Positions 9,345-17,721 are shown, counted from the stretch's first letter. The stretch: 64,000 nucleotides of DNA from an uncultured Exiguobacterium sp. (GCA_913775715.1 CAJYMC010000008.1:62001-126000); one strand, 5' to 3'. Notes: generated by a model not told the origin, from the letters alone. Made by a program: numbers and translations.

Positions 9345-9412
9345 CACACAAAAAAGGTTGCAACAGGGCCTTGTCCAGGTTTTTTGGACAGGGTTTGGTT
9401 GCAACCTGTGTG
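9345..9412 (-). terminator. Large nested hairpin/terminator between ykyA and the EamA gene
   Basis: Read on the minus strand, AGGTTGCAAC and GTTGCAACCT form a 10-bp outer stem ending in six U. Inside it TGTCCA and TGGACA form a second stem. CACAC and GTGTG outside the stem could extend it. It would end the pdaA-ykyA transcript; read-through or an attenuation role for the EamA gene is possible. Confidence 0.75.
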
Positions 9413-9414
9413 AT

Positions 9415-10056
9415 TTATTGAGTTGATGTGTCGAGCAAACGATACAGCCGGGTTTTCGTTTGATTATACTGAACGGTCAACGTATTCCACTTCTTTAATG
9501 ACGCGGTAGCTTTCCGTGTTAAACGATTTAAATCCGCTGTTGACTCATCAATCTTAACGAAATCCGGTTTTTTCGTCAAGCGTGAAAGCACTTTCTTTTC
9601 AGCGTCCATCGCTTGTCGATACATTTTTGAGAACGTTTGAAACGTCTGCTGGCGTTCCTTAATGATTGCCAATAAGGAAGTTCCTTCTGTTTTTGATTTA
9701 CCCTCAAGTTTATTGACAGCATTCTTTAATTCTTCAAGATCGAGTGCAGCGTACGTTTCCTTACGTAATGTTTCTTCTTGTTTCAATAAGGAAAGACGCT
9801 CGTCATTTAAGGCTTCTAATTCCTCTCGTTCATTTTGAGAACGTTTGATTTCTTCAGCACCTGCATCAAGAACCGCTTGGTACGTATTAACTGAAATTTC
9901 ATCTTTTCGAGCACGCTGATCAGCTAGCGTGAATGCTTTCTCCTCACCTTTGACTTGTTGCTCTAGCTGTTCATGAAGAGAGGCTGGTGAATCGTTGGAA
10001 CAAGCTGCCAGTCCGAAACTTGATAGGAGCAGCATCATTATGAGTTTTTTTTTCAT
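9415..10056 (-). CDS. YkyA-like putative cell-wall-binding lipoprotein
   Basis: The protein has 213 residues. A signal peptide ends in the lipobox GLAAC (Cys19), so it is a membrane-anchored lipoprotein on the outer face. The mature part is almost entirely charged alpha-helix with coiled-coil character (ERQQTFQTFSKMY region), as in the YkyA family described as putative cell-wall-binding lipoproteins. Biochemical function is unknown. It starts 15 bases after the deacetylase stop codon, so the two genes are probably one operon dealing with the envelope. Confidence 0.8.
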   Translation of the reverse strand: MKKKLIMMLLLSSFGLAACSNDSPASLHEQLEQQVKGEEKAFTLADQRARKDEISVNTYQAVLDAGAEEIKRSQNEREELEALNDERLSLLKQEETLRKETYAALDLEELKNAVNKLEGKSKTEGTSLLAIIKERQQTFQTFSKMYRQAMDAEKKVLSRLTKKPDFVKIDESTADLNRLTRKATASLKKWNTLTVQYNQTKTRLYRLLDTSTQ

Positions 10057-10071
10057 CTGAACGTTAACTCC

Positions 10072-10917
10072 TTATAGATTTGAATGATTCGCGAAGTTAT
10101 ATGGAGTATGGAAGTCCTCATCATAAATTGCGAATTGATAGCCCTTTTTCTGAAGTCCGTCAACGATGGCGGGAAGAGCTTTGATGGCTTGTGGTTGTTC
10201 ATGTAAAAGAATGATTTCAAACGGACGCTCTGCTCGCCGAATGACCGTATTTGCGACTTCTTTTGCACTATCTTTGTAATACCAGTCCATTGAATCGATC
10301 GACCAGTCCCACACACGGAAGTCTGCTGAATGAATGGCAGATGCCATTTTTTTCGTGATGCCTGGATCAGAGCCATAAGGTGGTCGTGTCAAATGTGGTG
10401 TTAGCTTCGTCAACTCATGGATTTTCTTCTGAACACTTTGCATCTCTGAGACATACTTTCCTTTTTCGTACAATGTATCGTAATCGTGTGTTTCCCCGTG
10501 TAATCCGATATAATGACCAGCTTTTGCGGCAGCTTTAACTTCTTTCGGGAAAGCATCTATCTGTGGTCCGAGATAAAAGAAGGTAGCGCGTGTATGAAGT
10601 TGATCCAATGTCCGAAGTAAATCCGGTGTTAATGCGGATGGACCGTCCTCAAATGTTAAATAAGCGACTTTTTTCGTCACGCCATTCCATTTTTCGACAC
10701 GTGCTTTCTCCATGTTGACGACAGGAACTTCGGTAATGGACTTACCGGCAGTAATTGCCTGTTGTTCAGGCGTGAAGACGTATCGATAAGCAACATATCC
10801 TCCGACTCCGAGAAAAACGAGTGTAAGAAGTAAGAAGAGTCGAGGGAAAAACTTTCTTTTTTTTGTCCGCGGTCGTGGACCGAGTTCGCTAGCGTGGCTT
10901 GAGGTAAATGGATCCAT
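10072..10917 (-). CDS. Membrane-anchored polysaccharide (peptidoglycan-type) deacetylase
   Basis: The protein has 281 residues: a basic N-terminus, one membrane helix (about 24-46) and an extracellular NodB domain (about 80-275), which would remove N-acetyl groups from cell-wall glycan. The metal-binding histidines H141 and H145 are in HGETH, and R179 and the prolines are in RPPYG. Motif 1 reads TFEDGP (88-93) rather than the usual TFDDGP, so the catalytic-base aspartate is a glutamate (E90); D91 remains for the metal. The C-terminal motif is ILLHE instead of LLHD. The fold is sure, activity less so. It heads the operon with the YkyA-like lipoprotein. Confidence 0.87.
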   Translation of the reverse strand: MDPFTSSHASELGPRPRTKKRKFFPRLFLLLTLVFLGVGGYVAYRYVFTPEQQAITAGKSITEVPVVNMEKARVEKWNGVTKKVAYLTFEDGPSALTPDLLRTLDQLHTRATFFYLGPQIDAFPKEVKAAAKAGHYIGLHGETHDYDTLYEKGKYVSEMQSVQKKIHELTKLTPHLTRPPYGSDPGITKKMASAIHSADFRVWDWSIDSMDWYYKDSAKEVANTVIRRAERPFEIILLHEQPQAIKALPAIVDGLQKKGYQFAIYDEDFHTPYNFANHSNL

Positions 10918-11072
10918 CGTTGTCTGTCGCTCCTTTTGTCAAAAAATATCATATACAGATAATGTAACATTCTGACTGTTTCTTTTGTAACAAACAGATG
11001 ACAAAAAGATGACGGAAAATCGATTTTTCTAAAAAATATTAGTTTAATTAGAAAAAGAATGTACAAAATAAA

Positions 11073-11104
11073 AAAAACAACCACTGATTAAGTGATTGTT
11101 TTTT
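11073..11104 (-). terminator. Terminator of the yhfH-like gene
   Basis: AAAAACAACCACT pairs imperfectly with AGTGATTGTTTTTT, with a T-rich tail on the minus strand just after the small gene. Confidence 0.7.
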
Positions 11105-11110
11105 GTGTTA

Positions 11111-11257
11111 TTAGTGTTCCGTTACAGCACACTCATCGCATTCCGTTTGATAGGATTCACATTGTTCATCCATTTCTTTTCCACAATGGGCACACGTCTT
11201 AACGGGAAGTTCACGATAAAATTCAGCAGATGCTTCTTGATAAAGGGGTTGTTCCAT
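11111..11257 (-). CDS. yhfH: YhfH family small zinc-ribbon protein
   Basis: This small gene encodes 48 residues. The start codon follows a consensus GGAGG (reverse of 11267-11271). Two cysteine pairs, CAHC (22-25) and CDEC (40-43), plus C33 form a likely zinc knuckle, and the arrangement EFYRELPVKTCAHCGKEMDEQ matches the YhfH family of Bacilli. No function is known for the family. It is monocistronic with its own terminator. Confidence 0.85.
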   Translation of the reverse strand: MEQPLYQEASAEFYRELPVKTCAHCGKEMDEQCESYQTECDECAVTEH

Positions 11258-11441
11258 ATGTGTATTCCTCCTTCAAAATAAAATACAATGAGTTTTATTA
11301 GTTTTATTGTATTAGTACAGTTGTTTAATGTCAACTATTGTTTTATAACAGATTCTGAATATCGAGTATTGACAGAGGACAATAAAAAATGGACGTGCTA
11401 CGATACCTAAGTAACCTGATAATGATAAGGGGGATTCATAC

Positions 11442-12068
11442 ATGACACAAGCAACACTGGATACGATGCGAGTTTTAACAGAAAGACGATCTGTTCGTCA
11501 TTATGACGAAACGTTCAAACTTTCAAAACAGGAAGTGGAAGAATTGCTAGAATGGACAACAGCGGCACCAAGCGCTTGGAATTTACAACACTGGCATTTC
11601 ACGGTCTTTCATTCGGAAGAAGCGAAGCAACAGCTTGCACCGATCGCATACAATCAGCCGGCTATCACTTCGGCTTCAGCAGTCATTGCGATCTTAGGTG
11701 ATGTTCAAGCTAATCGAAACTACAATCCGGTATATGGTCCAGCAGTAGAAGCAGGTGGCATGACAGAGGATCTGTTTGATTCGATCAAGGCACAGGTAGA
11801 AGGCGCTTATCAAAGTGAGGCGTACGGTCGCGACGCAGCGATGTCGAATGCGAGCCTTGCTGCGATGCAATTAATGCTTGCGGCAGAAGCGCGTGGATTA
11901 TCAACACTCGCAATGGGTGGATTCGATCATCAACGTTTTGCGGAAACGTTCATCACCGAGTCACGGTATGTACCAGTCATGTTGATTGCTGTCGGAAAAG
12001 CGGTTGAAGATGCAAAAAAACGTCCGGCACTACGTTTACCGATCAATCAAGTTTCGACATTCCTGTAA
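11442..12068 (+). CDS. Nitroreductase family protein (YdgI/YodC type)
   Basis: The protein has 208 residues with the FMN-binding nitroreductase fold. The N-terminal ERRSVRHYD motif binds the FMN phosphate and is followed by APSAWNLQHW, the usual APSxxNxQPW block. The C-terminal part VMLIAVGKAVED completes the FMN site. It would reduce nitro compounds or quinones with NAD(P)H as a cytosolic dimer. The ATG follows AAGGGGG. It is a single gene ended by a hairpin. Confidence 0.9.
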   Translation: MTQATLDTMRVLTERRSVRHYDETFKLSKQEVEELLEWTTAAPSAWNLQHWHFTVFHSEEAKQQLAPIAYNQPAITSASAVIAILGDVQANRNYNPVYGPAVEAGGMTEDLFDSIKAQVEGAYQSEAYGRDAAMSNASLAAMQLMLAAEARGLSTLAMGGFDHQRFAETFITESRYVPVMLIAVGKAVEDAKKRPALRLPINQVSTFL

Positions 12069-12076
12069 GTCATTCA

Positions 12077-12120
12077 AAATGGGGGAAGCGGGGTTTGATT
12101 CCTCCATTTTAAATTTTTTT
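12077..12120 (+). terminator. Terminator after the nitroreductase gene
   Basis: AAAATGGGGG pairs with CCTCCATTTT over a 14-base loop, followed by a long T run. Confidence 0.8.
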
Positions 12121-12140
12121 ATTTTTTTTCGGAAAAAGAC

Positions 12141-12169
12141 TTGTCAGCCTTTTAGTTTCTTGATATATT
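12141..12169 (+). promoter_or_regulatory. Promoter of tRNA-Val copy 1
   Basis: TTGTCA (12141-12146), a 17-base spacer and TATATT (12164-12169), about 40 bases before the tRNA. Confidence 0.65.
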
Positions 12170-12208
12170 AATACATGTCCTAGCAAGTACATAACGTACT
12201 GCAAACAT

Positions 12209-12281
12209 GATTCTGTAGCTCAGCTGGGAGAGCGCTACCTTGACAGGGTAGAGGTCGCTGGTTCGAGCCCAGTCAGAATCA
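12209..12281 (+). tRNA. tRNA-Val (anticodon GAC), copy 1
   Basis: The 73-base cloverleaf has acceptor arms GATTCTG and CAGAATC with discriminator A. The anticodon stem CTACC/GGTAG encloses the loop TTGACAG, giving anticodon GAC. The T arm contains GGTTCGAGCCC. CCA is not encoded. It is a single-gene unit with its own promoter and terminator and is identical to the copy at 22698. Confidence 0.95.
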
Positions 12282-12287
12282 TACCGA

Positions 12288-12326
12288 AAGCCCGCTTCTC
12301 CTTTAGAGGAAAAGCGGGCTTTTTTT
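12288..12326 (+). terminator. Terminator of tRNA-Val copy 1
   Basis: AAGCCCGCTT with inner TCC pairs with GGA and AAGCGGGCTT, followed by T residues. Confidence 0.9.
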
Positions 12327-12327
12327 A

Positions 12328-12882
12328 TTATTTCTTTATCTCATCCTCTGTGACCCATTTATGATTTTTTACCATCTCTCCACCGTCTGTCGGTTTATAG
12401 TTCACCATATAGACAGTCGTTTCTTTTACTTCATCAATCGTCGCTTTAGCTCCATCCATACCTTTCATATGATCCGCTTTTACAGTTGTTTCATCACCAA
12501 CTTGTAAAGGTTTAGTCGGCACTGGGTCGAGTTCTTCTTGGATGACCCATTTATGATCTTTCACCATTTTCCCACCAGTAGTCGGCTTATAACTGATCGC
12601 ATAGACAACGGTATCATAAGCTCCAGCAATAGTGGCGTTTGCTCCATTCATTCCATCCATATGATTTGTCGTCAAGGTGACGTTACTTCCTTTTGGGTAA
12701 GTTGGATTACTGGCTTCCTTTAAACCGGATGGTAACTTTCCATCACTCGAATGCATCATGTCTCCATGGGACATATCGTGTGAGTCACCATTACTTCCAT
12801 CGTTATTTGAATCGGATCCACACGCACCGAGCCAAAGCGTAGAACTAAGAGCCAGAGCGGTTAACGTCAATGATTTTTTCAT
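12328..12882 (-). CDS. ydhK: YdhK family lipoprotein with two DUF1541 repeats
   Basis: The protein has 184 residues. A signal peptide with lipobox LGAC (Cys21) is followed by a His/Met/Asp-rich linker (DMSHGDMMHSSDG) and two tandem copies of a roughly 60-residue DUF1541 domain. Each repeat carries a TTVKADHMKGMDGAKATI-like segment and a YKPTxGGxMVKxHKWV segment. It is expected on the outer membrane face. The His/Met content hints at metal binding, but this is inference. It is divergent from the adjacent two-component system, which may control it. Confidence 0.88.
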   Translation of the reverse strand: MKKSLTLTALALSSTLWLGACGSDSNNDGSNGDSHDMSHGDMMHSSDGKLPSGLKEASNPTYPKGSNVTLTTNHMDGMNGANATIAGAYDTVVYAISYKPTTGGKMVKDHKWVIQEELDPVPTKPLQVGDETTVKADHMKGMDGAKATIDEVKETTVYMVNYKPTDGGEMVKNHKWVTEDEIKK

Positions 12883-12930
12883 ATTAAAACCCTCCTGAAT
12901 TTACTAGTCTTTTTTACTATACCCAGCGTA

Positions 12931-12972
12931 TGTGCAAATCGTGTGCAGATGAGGTGACAGTTTCGTTTGTCA
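12931..12972. promoter_or_regulatory. Putative response-regulator sites between ydhK and the kinase gene
   Basis: TGTGCA occurs at 12931-12936 and 12942-12947, an 11-base period typical of OmpR/PhoB-type direct repeats. An inverted repeat TGACA-N8-TGTCA lies at 12955-12972. Both are in the divergent intergenic region. Confidence 0.5.
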
Positions 12973-13028
12973 GCGTCGATCGTGTTTTTTTTCGCTATAC
13001 TAAAGTGAAGAGAAAGGGAGGAAATGTC

Positions 13029-14378
13029 ATGCGTCGTATTTCATACTCGGTCGGAGGAATCGTGCTTGCGGCATTTTTAATTTGTGGCAGTGTGTTGTTT
13101 GGGACGTTGTATTATCAGTTGTCTCAAACACGAACACAGGAAGTAGTGGACGGTTTACTGAACCGAGGAAATACCCATCGTGATGTCCTTGTCGATTCCT
13201 ATGACCAAACGACGATGCGCCATGTCAGCATGATGGAAGCAAATTCATCGTTTACTGTGGTGATTACTGATGCAGATGGAAAACAACTCGAAGCGTCGCG
13301 ACCTTTGTCGAATGAGATGAAAAGTGTGCTAGAGCATACGGATTTCGATTACCGTCAACAAGGAAAAATCGTGACGATGCGTGACTTTTTAATGACGGAC
13401 AGTCCCATCACCATCGACGGAGAACATCAGGGTCATGTCTTCATGTTCGCTTCTAAAGCAATCGTAGATCACGTACTTAATCCGTTGAAACAGCAGTTTT
13501 TCCAAGTGGGTCTGCTCGCACTATTATTAGCAGGTGCGGCAAGTATTTGGACGACCCGACTCATCTCTCGTCCGTTGATTCAGATGGAAAAAGCGACGGC
13601 ACGCCTATTAGATGGAGAAGGTGGAGAGTTGCAGATTGATCGACAAGACGAACTGGGACAATTGGCACGTTCGATTCAGCAATTAAAACAGGATCTCGAT
13701 TTTTTGAATCGGGAACGATCCGAATTTTTAGCAAGCGTATCTCATGAACTACGAACACCATTGACATATATAAAGGGATACGCGGACATTCTCGAACGTC
13801 AAACGTTGACGCCGGATGAGCAACAACGCTACATTACGATCATTCGAGAAGAAAGTCAGCAAATGAATGAATGGATTGAGCAATTATTTTGGTTAGCACG
13901 CATTGATGCCAATGCTTTTATGATGGAACGAAAACCTGTCGATGTCGAAGACTTGATTCATCAAGTGATACGATTGATGCGCCTGGACATCGAACAAGAA
14001 AATGTTTCGTTCGAGATAGAAGGTGAGCGATTAGAAGTGATGGGTGACGCTCAGCAGCTCCGCCAGATGATCGTGAATATCGTTGAAAATGCACGGCGAC
14101 ATACGACGTCGGGAAAAATCATCGTTCGTTATGGTGTCAACGCAGTAGGGGCTTTCATTCAAATCGAAGATACAGGAGAAGGGATCGCTGCAGAATCTTT
14201 ACCTCATGTAACGAAACGGCTCTACCGAACGGAAGCATCTCGTTCTCGAAAACATGGAGGAACTGGAATCGGACTCTCCATCGTTGAAGCAATTGCTCAG
14301 ACACATGGAGCAGAATTGAACATTAAGAGTCAACTTGGACATGGAACACAAGTGACACTGCAGTGGAAGGAGAAATAA
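13029..14378 (+). CDS. Two-component sensor histidine kinase
   Basis: The protein has 449 residues. Membrane helices at about 8-30 and 157-178 flank an extracytoplasmic sensor region of about 125 residues. HAMP (about 179-228), HisKA with phospho-acceptor H239 in SVSHELRTPL, and HATPase_c with N-box IVENARRH, G1 DTGEGI and G2 HGGTGIGLS follow. The ATG at 13029 follows AAAGGGAGG; the longer frame from 12930 overlaps the regulatory region and is rejected. It is directly followed, one base after its stop, by its response regulator, the reverse of the common regulator-kinase order. The signal is unknown; an envelope or metal stress cue is possible given divergent ydhK. Confidence 0.93.
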   Translation: MRRISYSVGGIVLAAFLICGSVLFGTLYYQLSQTRTQEVVDGLLNRGNTHRDVLVDSYDQTTMRHVSMMEANSSFTVVITDADGKQLEASRPLSNEMKSVLEHTDFDYRQQGKIVTMRDFLMTDSPITIDGEHQGHVFMFASKAIVDHVLNPLKQQFFQVGLLALLLAGAASIWTTRLISRPLIQMEKATARLLDGEGGELQIDRQDELGQLARSIQQLKQDLDFLNRERSEFLASVSHELRTPLTYIKGYADILERQTLTPDEQQRYITIIREESQQMNEWIEQLFWLARIDANAFMMERKPVDVEDLIHQVIRLMRLDIEQENVSFEIEGERLEVMGDAQQLRQMIVNIVENARRHTTSGKIIVRYGVNAVGAFIQIEDTGEGIAAESLPHVTKRLYRTEASRSRKHGGTGIGLSIVEAIAQTHGAELNIKSQLGHGTQVTLQWKEK

Positions 14379-14379
14379 A

Positions 14380-15030
14380 ATGCCGCATGTATTGATCGTA
14401 GATGATGAACCAAGGATGCTTGAACTGCTCAAACTGTATATTCAGCCGTATGGGTACACGTGTCAGCTTGTGGATTCTGCGCAACAAGCTCTTGATCTCT
14501 GCCGTCAGCACGTATTCGACCTGATTTTACTAGATGTCATGATGCCGGATATGGATGGCTGGACATGTTGTCGTCTCATTCGAGAACACTCTAACATCCC
14601 GATCTTAATGGTTACGGCGCGGAATCAACGGGAAGACATCATTCGGACACGAGAAGTAGGAGCGAATGATTACATATCAAAACCGATTCAAGAAGGGGAA
14701 CTGATCGGACGGATGGAAGTTTTATTACAGCAACAGTACGATGGTCTATCCTATGACCGGGAAAGCTATCGTTGTAGTTACCTCCAACAAAAGATTTCGT
14801 TAACGAAAACGGAATTTGAGTTGTTAGGTGTATTTTTAGATTCTCCACGACGTGTTTGGACGCGTGATCAACTAACGACGATGTTATGGGGAGCGGAAGC
14901 GGCTGTAGACGAGCGGACGATCGACTCGCATATCAGACATTTAAGAGAAAAACTACGGGTTTGCGGTTTTCCGATTGAACAGCATCTCGAAACAGTTCGC
15001 GGAATCGGATACCGCTGGACACACCAATAA
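14380..15030 (+). CDS. OmpR/PhoB family response regulator
   Basis: The protein has 216 residues. The receiver domain (1-118) has acidic residues in VDDEP, phospho-acceptor D52 in LLDVMMP, the T of VTAR and K in SKP. The C-terminal winged helix (about 125-214) ends RGIGYRW. It is phosphorylated by the kinase encoded immediately upstream (one-base gap, so translationally coupled) and binds DNA as a dimer on direct repeats; the 11-base repeats in the ydhK intergenic region are candidate targets. Confidence 0.94.
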   Translation: MPHVLIVDDEPRMLELLKLYIQPYGYTCQLVDSAQQALDLCRQHVFDLILLDVMMPDMDGWTCCRLIREHSNIPILMVTARNQREDIIRTREVGANDYISKPIQEGELIGRMEVLLQQQYDGLSYDRESYRCSYLQQKISLTKTEFELLGVFLDSPRRVWTRDQLTTMLWGAEAAVDERTIDSHIRHLREKLRVCGFPIEQHLETVRGIGYRWTHQ

Positions 15031-15046
15031 AGGGGAAATTCAAAAC

Positions 15047-15613
15047 ATGACGACACTCTATTTCGTACGGCACGCACATTCGACATACTCACCAGATGAG
15101 CGAGCACGTCCACTTTCCGATACAGGACAGGCAGATGCGATACGTTTACTTGAAACGTTTCAAGGAATTCCAATCGACAGATTCTACAGTAGCCCGTATC
15201 GACGGGCGATTGAGACGATTGCGCCGCTCGCGGAGGCACGTCAACAGCCAATCATTGAGGTAGAGGAACTACGAGAGCGATTACTAGCACCGGGAGAGCT
15301 TGACGATTTTCAAGGAGCGGTCACGTATGTATGGCAACATCCGAATGAAAATCCGTATGGAGGTGAAACGAACAACGAAGCGTCGCAACGCATTCGGCTA
15401 TTCATCGACGAACTAGTGGAGAAGCATCCTGACGATACAGTCGTTCTTGGAACACACGGAAACATCATGGTGTTACTCTTAGAAACATTTGATCCGACGT
15501 TTGATTACGCATTTTGGAAATCCTTACCGATGCCAGCCGTATGTCGAATGGATGTGAAATCAGGAGAAAGGGCGGACATTCACGTCGTACCACTTTTGAC
15601 AAATACAAAGTAA
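15047..15613 (+). CDS. Histidine phosphatase (phosphoglycerate mutase-like) family protein
   Basis: The protein has 188 residues. The catalytic histidine is in FVRHAHS near the N-terminus and the second histidine is in GTHGNIM, as in branch 1 histidine phosphatases; the RHG motif reads RHA. The SSPYRRAIETI block is also typical. The substrate is unknown. The start at 15047 follows AAAGGGG; it is 16 bases after the response regulator stop, so it is likely co-transcribed with the two-component system. A strong terminator follows. Confidence 0.88.
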   Translation: MTTLYFVRHAHSTYSPDERARPLSDTGQADAIRLLETFQGIPIDRFYSSPYRRAIETIAPLAEARQQPIIEVEELRERLLAPGELDDFQGAVTYVWQHPNENPYGGETNNEASQRIRLFIDELVEKHPDDTVVLGTHGNIMVLLLETFDPTFDYAFWKSLPMPAVCRMDVKSGERADIHVVPLLTNTK

Positions 15614-15656
15614 AAAAGAGACGGAACTGATGCGTGAATCAGTTTCCGTCTCTTTT
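15614..15656. terminator. Bidirectional terminator
   Basis: AAAAGAGACGGAAACTGA-type stem (one bulge) and its complement end the phosphatase and crtP-like transcripts. Confidence 0.9.
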
Positions 15657-15671
15657 GTAATTGGAGAAATC

Positions 15672-17159
15672 TTAAGGCGTAGGAACAGCACCTTCATGTT
15701 TTCGGATTAAGTCCGCTGTTAATTGACCGGACAAGGTGACCATTGGTACACCGCCGCCTGGATGTGTCGAGCCACCAACGAAATAAAGTCCTTCGTACAA
15801 GTCGCTCTTCGATGGAATCTTGAATCCACCATTTTTCTTCCGATCGGCTGCGACACCATAAATCGATCCACCGTTTGGACCGTATAATTCTTTCAAATCT
15901 TCTGGGGTAAAGCGATATTCAAACTCGATCGATTCCCGAAGCCCATGAAGTCCCATCCGCTCCAGTTTATCGAGAACGACTTCGCGGTACGCATCCCAGT
16001 CGACTTCACCTTTTTGAAGTGTTAGCGGTGGAACGTGTGTCAAGACGAATAAGTTATCCTTCCCTTCAGGAGCTTGGGAAGCGTCGGATTTTGAAGAGAC
16101 ACCGACATAAATTGTTGGATCCTCTGGAGGAGTACCTTCTTTGAACATTTGGGCGAATTCACGCTCTGGATTTTCAGAGAAAAAGAAATTATGATGCGCT
16201 AGCCCGCGATATTCACGATTTACACCGAGCAGTAGGACAAGACCTGAAACGGAAGGGGCGAACGACGCCTGTAATTTTTTAGCCTGCTTCCGGGCTTTTT
16301 TCTCCGGTACGATCCGTTCATAAGTCGGGATGACCTCAAGGTTTGAGACGACGATGTCAGCCGCATGAAATGTTCCGTTCGATAGGACGCCAACCGCTTT
16401 TTTATTTTCAAGGACGATTTGTTCAACAGGTGAGTTGAGATGAACCGTGACACGGAGCTCATCAAGTAATCGTTTCATAGCCCGCGCGATTTGGTACATC
16501 CCGCCTTTGACATAATAGATGCCGAGTCCCATTTGAACATAAATCATCTGATTGAAGACAGCAGGTGCCTGATATGGGTTGGAACCGACATACATGACCA
16601 TGTAGTTAAATAGCTGTTCGAGATACGGATCATTGAGATGTTTCTTTGTTCCGGTCGCAACGGTATTCATCGGGTCCATCTTTAATAAATCAGACATCGT
16701 ATGGTATTTTTTTAAGTCCTTTAAATCTTCAAGGCTGTATTTATAAAAACTGTCGAGGCACAAGTCGTACATTTGTTTGGAGTACCGGAACAATTCAACG
16801 AAATCCGCTCGTGACGAGACGTGTTCGACTTCTTCGAGCATTCCAGGTAAGTCACCTTTGACATCGATTTTTGTTCCATCCTCAAAGAATGTACGCCATT
16901 GCGGTTCAATCCGCTCGATTTCTAAGTAATCATCTAAGTTACGATGAACGCTTGAGAAGAGTTGTTCGAGTACCCAAGGCATCGTTAAGATGGATGGACC
17001 GGTATCGAAAGTAAATCCCTTTCCACTACGTTGATTCAGTTTCCCTCCGACGTTCGCATTCTTTTCAAGCATCGTGACTGCATAACCGTCTCCAGCCAAA
17101 CGAATAGCAGCAGACATACCGGCAAGACCAGCTCCAATGACGATTGCACGTTTCTTCAA
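15672..17159 (-). CDS. crtP: CrtP/CrtNb-like diapocarotenoid oxidase (phytoene desaturase family)
   Basis: The protein has about 495 residues and is an FAD-dependent carotenoid oxidoreductase. The N-terminal dinucleotide fold is VIGAGLAGMSAAIRLA, then GGKLNQ and FDTGPSILTMPW, and the C-terminal FAD motif is FVGGSTHPGGGVPMV. The spacing of motifs such as YVGSNPYQAPAVF, NLEVIPTY and LAHHNFFFSEN matches Staphylococcus CrtP (4,4'-diaponeurosporene oxidase) better than CrtN desaturase as I recall them. It would oxidise a terminal methyl of a C30 carotenoid at the membrane. I prefer the TTG start at 17159; the GTG at 17168 lies only two bases from AAAGGAG. It follows the methyltransferase gene in one operon. 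Confidence 0.85.
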   Translation of the reverse strand: MKKRAIVIGAGLAGMSAAIRLAGDGYAVTMLEKNANVGGKLNQRSGKGFTFDTGPSILTMPWVLEQLFSSVHRNLDDYLEIERIEPQWRTFFEDGTKIDVKGDLPGMLEEVEHVSSRADFVELFRYSKQMYDLCLDSFYKYSLEDLKDLKKYHTMSDLLKMDPMNTVATGTKKHLNDPYLEQLFNYMVMYVGSNPYQAPAVFNQMIYVQMGLGIYYVKGGMYQIARAMKRLLDELRVTVHLNSPVEQIVLENKKAVGVLSNGTFHAADIVVSNLEVIPTYERIVPEKKARKQAKKLQASFAPSVSGLVLLLGVNREYRGLAHHNFFFSENPEREFAQMFKEGTPPEDPTIYVGVSSKSDASQAPEGKDNLFVLTHVPPLTLQKGEVDWDAYREVVLDKLERMGLHGLRESIEFEYRFTPEDLKELYGPNGGSIYGVAADRKKNGGFKIPSKSDLYEGLYFVGGSTHPGGGVPMVTLSGQLTADLIRKHEGAVPTP

Positions 17160-17175
17160 ATAGATCACTTCTCCT

Positions 17176-17721
17176 TTAGTAGATGAATGGGATCAATCGT
17201 TTTCGTTTTGCAGCCCATGTCGTATAGGCGGGTCCAAAACCTTTCGTTAACATCGCTTCCTCGATTCGAATCCGGTAGAGCAAAAAAATGAACATCAGAA
17301 GTCCGGAGAGAATGAAAAGTCCGGACTGACCGGTGAAAAGGGGGAAGCTCATCGTAATCAACAACAACCCACTGTATAACGGGTGACGTAAAAAGCGATA
17401 GGGACCGCTACTGACGAGCTGATCACCAGATGCCACGACGACATGACGAGTGAACTGTTGTTTTAAGTGGAGAATCCCCCATAGGCGCAAGGAAACACCA
17501 CACCATAATAAAATGCATGAAGAGATGCGCATGACAGAAGAAACGGTTTCATTCGCAAAGAGGAAAGCGCAGACGATCGTTCCGCTTAGGACAAGGAAAA
17601 TCAAATAAAAACTAACTTGTTCTGCTGCGCCTGACTTAGACTCGGAGCGATTCCGGAAACGAATCATCTCGCCAATCCAGCAGATGCTACCAATGCTGAA
17701 AATCCATTCCCAAAGTGACAA
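17176..17721 (-). CDS. Isoprenylcysteine carboxyl methyltransferase (ICMT)-like membrane protein
   Basis: The protein has 181 residues with four to five membrane helices. The conserved C-terminal part contains SSGPYRFLRHPLYSG and RIRIEEAML, the signature of ICMT/PEMT-type methyltransferases that use S-adenosylmethionine at the membrane. The substrate is not predictable. It lies just upstream of the CrtP-like gene with a gap of about 10-16 bases, so a role in modifying a carotenoid acid, for example as a methyl ester, is a testable inference. Confidence 0.8.
   Translation of the reverse strand: MSLWEWIFSIGSICWIGEMIRFRNRSESKSGAAEQVSFYLIFLVLSGTIVCAFLFANETVSSVMRISSCILLWCGVSLRLWGILHLKQQFTRHVVVASGDQLVSSGPYRFLRHPLYSGLLLITMSFPLFTGQSGLFILSGLLMFIFLLYRIRIEEAMLTKGFGPAYTTWAAKRKRLIPFIY

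Noticed and set aside
12930..13028. A histidine kinase with 33 additional N-terminal residues
   Set aside because: The extension has no ribosome site, is not signal-like, and covers the intergenic regulatory repeats; AAAGGGAGG stands at proper spacing before 13029.
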